A stretch of 39,523 nucleotides of DNA. Origin: Chloroflexota bacterium (GTDB lineage: Bacteria; Chloroflexota; Dormibacteria; Aeolococcales; Aeolococcaceae). Below, piece by piece: positions 37,236 through 39,523 of this stretch; the first letter of the stretch is position 1, and every line of letters begins with the position of its first letter. The stretch is taken from contig VBGJ01000154.1 of the NCBI GenBank assembly GCA_005880445.1, positions 1 to 39,523 of the forward strand, written 5' to 3'. The notes under the pieces were generated by a model, which had not been told where the DNA came from, searched no databases, and was given only the letters and a program-made list of their open reading frames with translations. Both the position numbers and the translations under genes were made by a program.

Positions 37236-37991
37236 ATGCCACGCTTCTTCGTTCCGGCAGCGCAGGTGCACGGGCAGACCGCGGTCATCGGCGGCCGCGA
37301 CGCCGACCACCTGGCGCGGTCGCTGCGCATGCGTCCCGGGGAGACCGTGGTCGTGGTCGAGGAGGGGCGGCGCGAGCACGGAGTCGTGCTGGAGTCCGTG
37401 TCGCCGCAGGAGGTCGGCGGCCGCATCGTGTGGAGCCGGGATGTCACCGGCGAACCGGCCCTGGAGGTGCACGTGGTGCAGGCGATTCCCGCCAAGGGCA
37501 TGGACGAGACCGTCGAAGCCCTCGCCCTCGCCGGTGCCACAGCGATCTGGCCGGTGCTGACGACTCGCGGCGTGGCGCGGCCATACCCCAGGCGCGTCAC
37601 CGCCCGCCTGGAGCGATGGCGCGTGATCGCACGAGAAGCTGCGCAGCTCGCCGGAAGGGCCCGGCCGCCCACGCTGCATCCAACACTTCCGCTCGACGCG
37701 GCGCTGCGCGCGCTGCCCGACGGCTGCCTGATACTCGCGTGCGTGATCGATGCGCCTGGGGCAACCACCGGCGTCCGCTTCGATGCGGGCCGGCCGGTCG
37801 CCGTCGTCATCGGTCCAGAGGGCGGCCTGGACGAGCGCGACCGCGGTGTGCTGCGCGCGGCGCATGCGACCGACGTGCACCTCGGATCGCGCGTCATGCC
37901 CGCGCGGCTGGCCGGCTTTCTCGCGGTGTCGCTGCTGCTGGCGTCGGCAGGCGACCTCGATGTGGCGGTCGCGCCGCCGCCTCGGCCGTGA
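37236..37991 (+). CDS. rsmE: 16S rRNA (uracil(1498)-N(3))-methyltransferase
   Basis: 251 residues, a SPOUT-class enzyme. The N-terminal PUA-like part (MPRFFVPA...RDADHLARSLRMRPGE) and the C-terminal knot (IAREAAQLAGRARPP, VVIGPEGGLDERDRG, DVHLGSRVMPARLAG) are present. In most RsmE the last motif reads LGPRILRxETA; here it is LGSRVMPARLA, so the residue usually Glu before Thr-Ala is changed. SAM binding by the knot may be affected, but length and the GPEGG loop are normal. It overlaps mtaB by 4 nt (GTGA). Confidence 0.93.
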   Translation: MPRFFVPAAQVHGQTAVIGGRDADHLARSLRMRPGETVVVVEEGRREHGVVLESVSPQEVGGRIVWSRDVTGEPALEVHVVQAIPAKGMDETVEALALAGATAIWPVLTTRGVARPYPRRVTARLERWRVIAREAAQLAGRARPPTLHPTLPLDAALRALPDGCLILACVIDAPGATTGVRFDAGRPVAVVIGPEGGLDERDRGVLRAAHATDVHLGSRVMPARLAGFLAVSLLLASAGDLDVAVAPPPRP

Positions 37992-39172
37992 CGACCACCG
38001 TGGTCGGGCGGCCGCCCAGGATCGCGCTCACGTCCCTCGGCTGCAAGGTCAACTTCGCCGAGATGGCCGAGCTCGCCGGGGCGCTGGCCGCAGCGGGATG
38101 CGACATCGTGAATGAGGACGAGAGCTCCGACATTCGGGTCGTGAACTCCTGCACGGTGACCGCGCAGGCAGACGCCACCACGCGGCAGCGTCTGCACCGG
38201 CTGCGACGCGCCGATCCTTCGTCGCACATCGTGCTCACGGGTTGCAGCGTCGACGGCAATCCGGACCGATACCTGCCGCAGCGGCACGAGCCTGGGGCTC
38301 AGCTGCCCGACGGAGTCGATGCCGTCTTCGCGAATCAAGACAAGAACGCCATCGCCGGATACGTCACGTCGCTGCTGCGCCCCGGCTATCTGGCGACGCA
38401 CGGTGCACGATCGGCGGCTCCAGCCCTGCGCGCGCGAGCCTTCATCAAGGTGCAGGATGGGTGGGTCGACCTCGGCTCGTACGGGCGCGACCTCGGGACG
38501 ACGCTCGCCCAACTGATCGACCAGCTTCTCGCCCTCGTCCCTGACACCGCACGCATTCGCCTCAGCAGCGTCAACGCCAACGACGTCACTCCGCAACTGA
38601 TCGAAATGAACGCCCATCCGCGCCTCTGCTCCCACTGGCACATGCCGCTGCAGAGCGGCAGCGACCGCGTGCTTCGCCGCATGCATCGCGGGTATCGCCG
38701 GGCGCAATACCTGCGGGTCGTCCACGAGTTGCGCGCGCGCGATCCCCTCACCGAGTTCACCACCGACATGATGGTCGGCTTCCCGGGTGAGACGGAACCG
38801 GACCATCGGGACACACTGGCACTCGTCGACGAGGTGGGTTTCCTTTCCGGTCACGTCTTCCGATGGTCACCGCGGCCGGATACACCGGCGGAGGCGTATG
38901 CGGATCGGGTCGACGACGCCGTCGCCCGCCGGCGCAGCGTCGAGGTGCGCCGAGCCACGGCACGCACCGGCGACGCGTCGCGCCGCTGTGCCGTCGGACG
39001 TGTGCACGAGGTGGTGTGGGACGGCGCCGCCGAGACGCCACCACGCGGGCTTGCGTCGACCTACCACGAGCTCGTGGTCGATGCACCACCGCCGCGTGCA
39101 GGATCGCTCGCCACCGTGGTCGCCACGGCGGTCGACGGGGATCATCTGCGCGCTACGCTGCTCGCGCCGTGA
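37988..39172 (+). CDS. mtaB: tRNA t6A37 methylthiotransferase lacking the radical-SAM cysteine loop
   Basis: MtaB adds a methylthio group to t6A at position 37 of tRNAs that read ANN codons, using two 4Fe-4S clusters. 394 residues, about 45 short of usual. The UPF0004 domain and its cluster cysteines are intact (SLGCKVNFAEM, VNSCTVTAQ, LTGCSVDG), as are the later blocks (IRLSSVNANDVTPQLIE, HMPLQSGSDRVLRRMHRGY, TDMMVGFPGETEPD) and a C-terminal TRAM-like part. The stretch expected between KVQDG and VDLGSYG, which holds CxxxCxxC for the SAM cluster, is missing in frame (junction G158-W159, near 38461). The encoded protein cannot bind the catalytic cluster. It overlaps both neighbours by GTGA. 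Confidence 0.9.
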   Translation: MTTTVVGRPPRIALTSLGCKVNFAEMAELAGALAAAGCDIVNEDESSDIRVVNSCTVTAQADATTRQRLHRLRRADPSSHIVLTGCSVDGNPDRYLPQRHEPGAQLPDGVDAVFANQDKNAIAGYVTSLLRPGYLATHGARSAAPALRARAFIKVQDGWVDLGSYGRDLGTTLAQLIDQLLALVPDTARIRLSSVNANDVTPQLIEMNAHPRLCSHWHMPLQSGSDRVLRRMHRGYRRAQYLRVVHELRARDPLTEFTTDMMVGFPGETEPDHRDTLALVDEVGFLSGHVFRWSPRPDTPAEAYADRVDDAVARRRSVEVRRATARTGDASRRCAVGRVHEVVWDGAAETPPRGLASTYHELVVDAPPPRAGSLATVVATAVDGDHLRATLLAP

Positions 39173-39516
39173 ACGACGACTGCCTCTTCTGCAAGATCGC
39201 CGCGCACCACGTGCCCGCGACCATCGTCCGCGACGACGGCGACGTGCTTGCGATTCGCGACATCAACCCGCAGGCGCCCACGCACATCCTCGTGCTCCCG
39301 CGCGAGCACGTGGAGTCCGCGGCGCACCTGACCGCAGAGCATGAACGCCTGTGGGGACGCATCCTCACCGTCGCGCAGGAGATCGCGCGCGACGAAGGCA
39401 TCGAGGCGGCCGGCTATCGGCTCGTCAGCAACGTCGGGCGCGCCGGAGGACAGACGGTTGCGCACCTGCACGTGCACCTGCTCGGCGGACGCCAGATGAC
39501 CTGGCCACCCGGATAA
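39169..39516 (+). CDS. HIT family nucleotide-binding protein
   Basis: 115 residues from a GTG overlapping the mtaB stop by 4 nt. An opening CLFCKIAAHHVPATIV with CxxC, then DINPQAPTHILVLPREHV, and the histidine triad HLHVHLLGG near the end mark the HINT/PKCI branch of nucleotide phosphoramidases and related hydrolases. The next seven bases to the right edge (GAGGAGA) look like the ribosome binding site of a following gene. Its exact role is not known; HIT genes of this type are often beside mtaB and rsmE. Confidence 0.95.
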   Translation: MNDDCLFCKIAAHHVPATIVRDDGDVLAIRDINPQAPTHILVLPREHVESAAHLTAEHERLWGRILTVAQEIARDEGIEAAGYRLVSNVGRAGGQTVAHLHVHLLGGRQMTWPPG

Positions 39517-39523
39517 GAGGAGA
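39517..39523 (+). promoter_or_regulatory. Ribosome binding site (GAGGAGA) at the right edge
   Basis: GAGGAGA follows the HIT stop codon directly and ends the window. It suggests another co-transcribed plus-strand gene just beyond the edge. Confidence 0.4.

Overview
This is a high-GC, gene-dense bacterial chromosome segment made almost entirely of housekeeping genes. I see no phage, IS element, plasmid gene or CRISPR array. Several traits suggest a deep terrabacterial lineage such as Candidatus Dormibacterota, Chloroflexota or early Actinobacteria: a clpS-DUF2017 pair, ClpC, a UPF0182 membrane protein, a UvrD helicase fused to a RecB-type nuclease, GTG/TTG starts, and many start codons only 6-11 nt after a TAnnnT -10 box (leaderless transcripts). 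The phylum is an inference.

Layout. 1-5.9 kb (minus): a left-edge metallo-beta-lactamase-like gene with degraded motifs, a membrane-anchored HtrA-like protein that has lost its catalytic residues, an intact MBL hydrolase, a broken UPF0182 gene and two small unknown genes. 6.0-13.0 kb (minus): uvrA, clpC and rpsA, the last with a hairpin-rich leader. 13.2-14.3 kb (plus): zinc-ribbon protein, clpS, DUF2017. 14.3-19.4 kb (minus): an NAD/CoA precursor operon, DUF2520-panB-panC-panD-nadB-nadC. 19.4-20.5 kb: dedA between two structured DNA elements. 20.5-29.5 kb (minus): rpsU-ybeY-pth-mfd-mazG-divIC-tRNA-fMet-tRNA-Met-tilS-ftsH, whose pth-to-ftsH core recalls the Bacillus order. 29.5-39.5 kb: Sir2 deacylase, helicase-nuclease, a small unknown gene, a LysR regulator, an RNase Y-like protein, an alpha/beta hydrolase, and a tightly overlapping rsmE-mtaB-HIT operon.

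The most unusual features are these. (1) Two elements of about 122 and 127 bp flank dedA in opposite orientation. Each folds as a long outer stem around two perfect hairpins. Their stem sequences differ, but they share a linker motif. (2) Four otherwise well-conserved genes carry clean internal deletions: panD stops just before its catalytic serine, mtaB lacks its radical-SAM cysteine loop, mfd lacks helicase motif VI and is frameshifted, and the UPF0182 gene is shortened and frameshifted near its end. These are either assembly or amplification errors or real decay, and read-level checking would decide. (3) nadB appears to start at a CTG that overlaps the panD stop codon. (4) There are several degenerate enzymes: a dead HtrA, an MBL-like protein without metal ligands, and an RNase Y without the KH GXXG loop.
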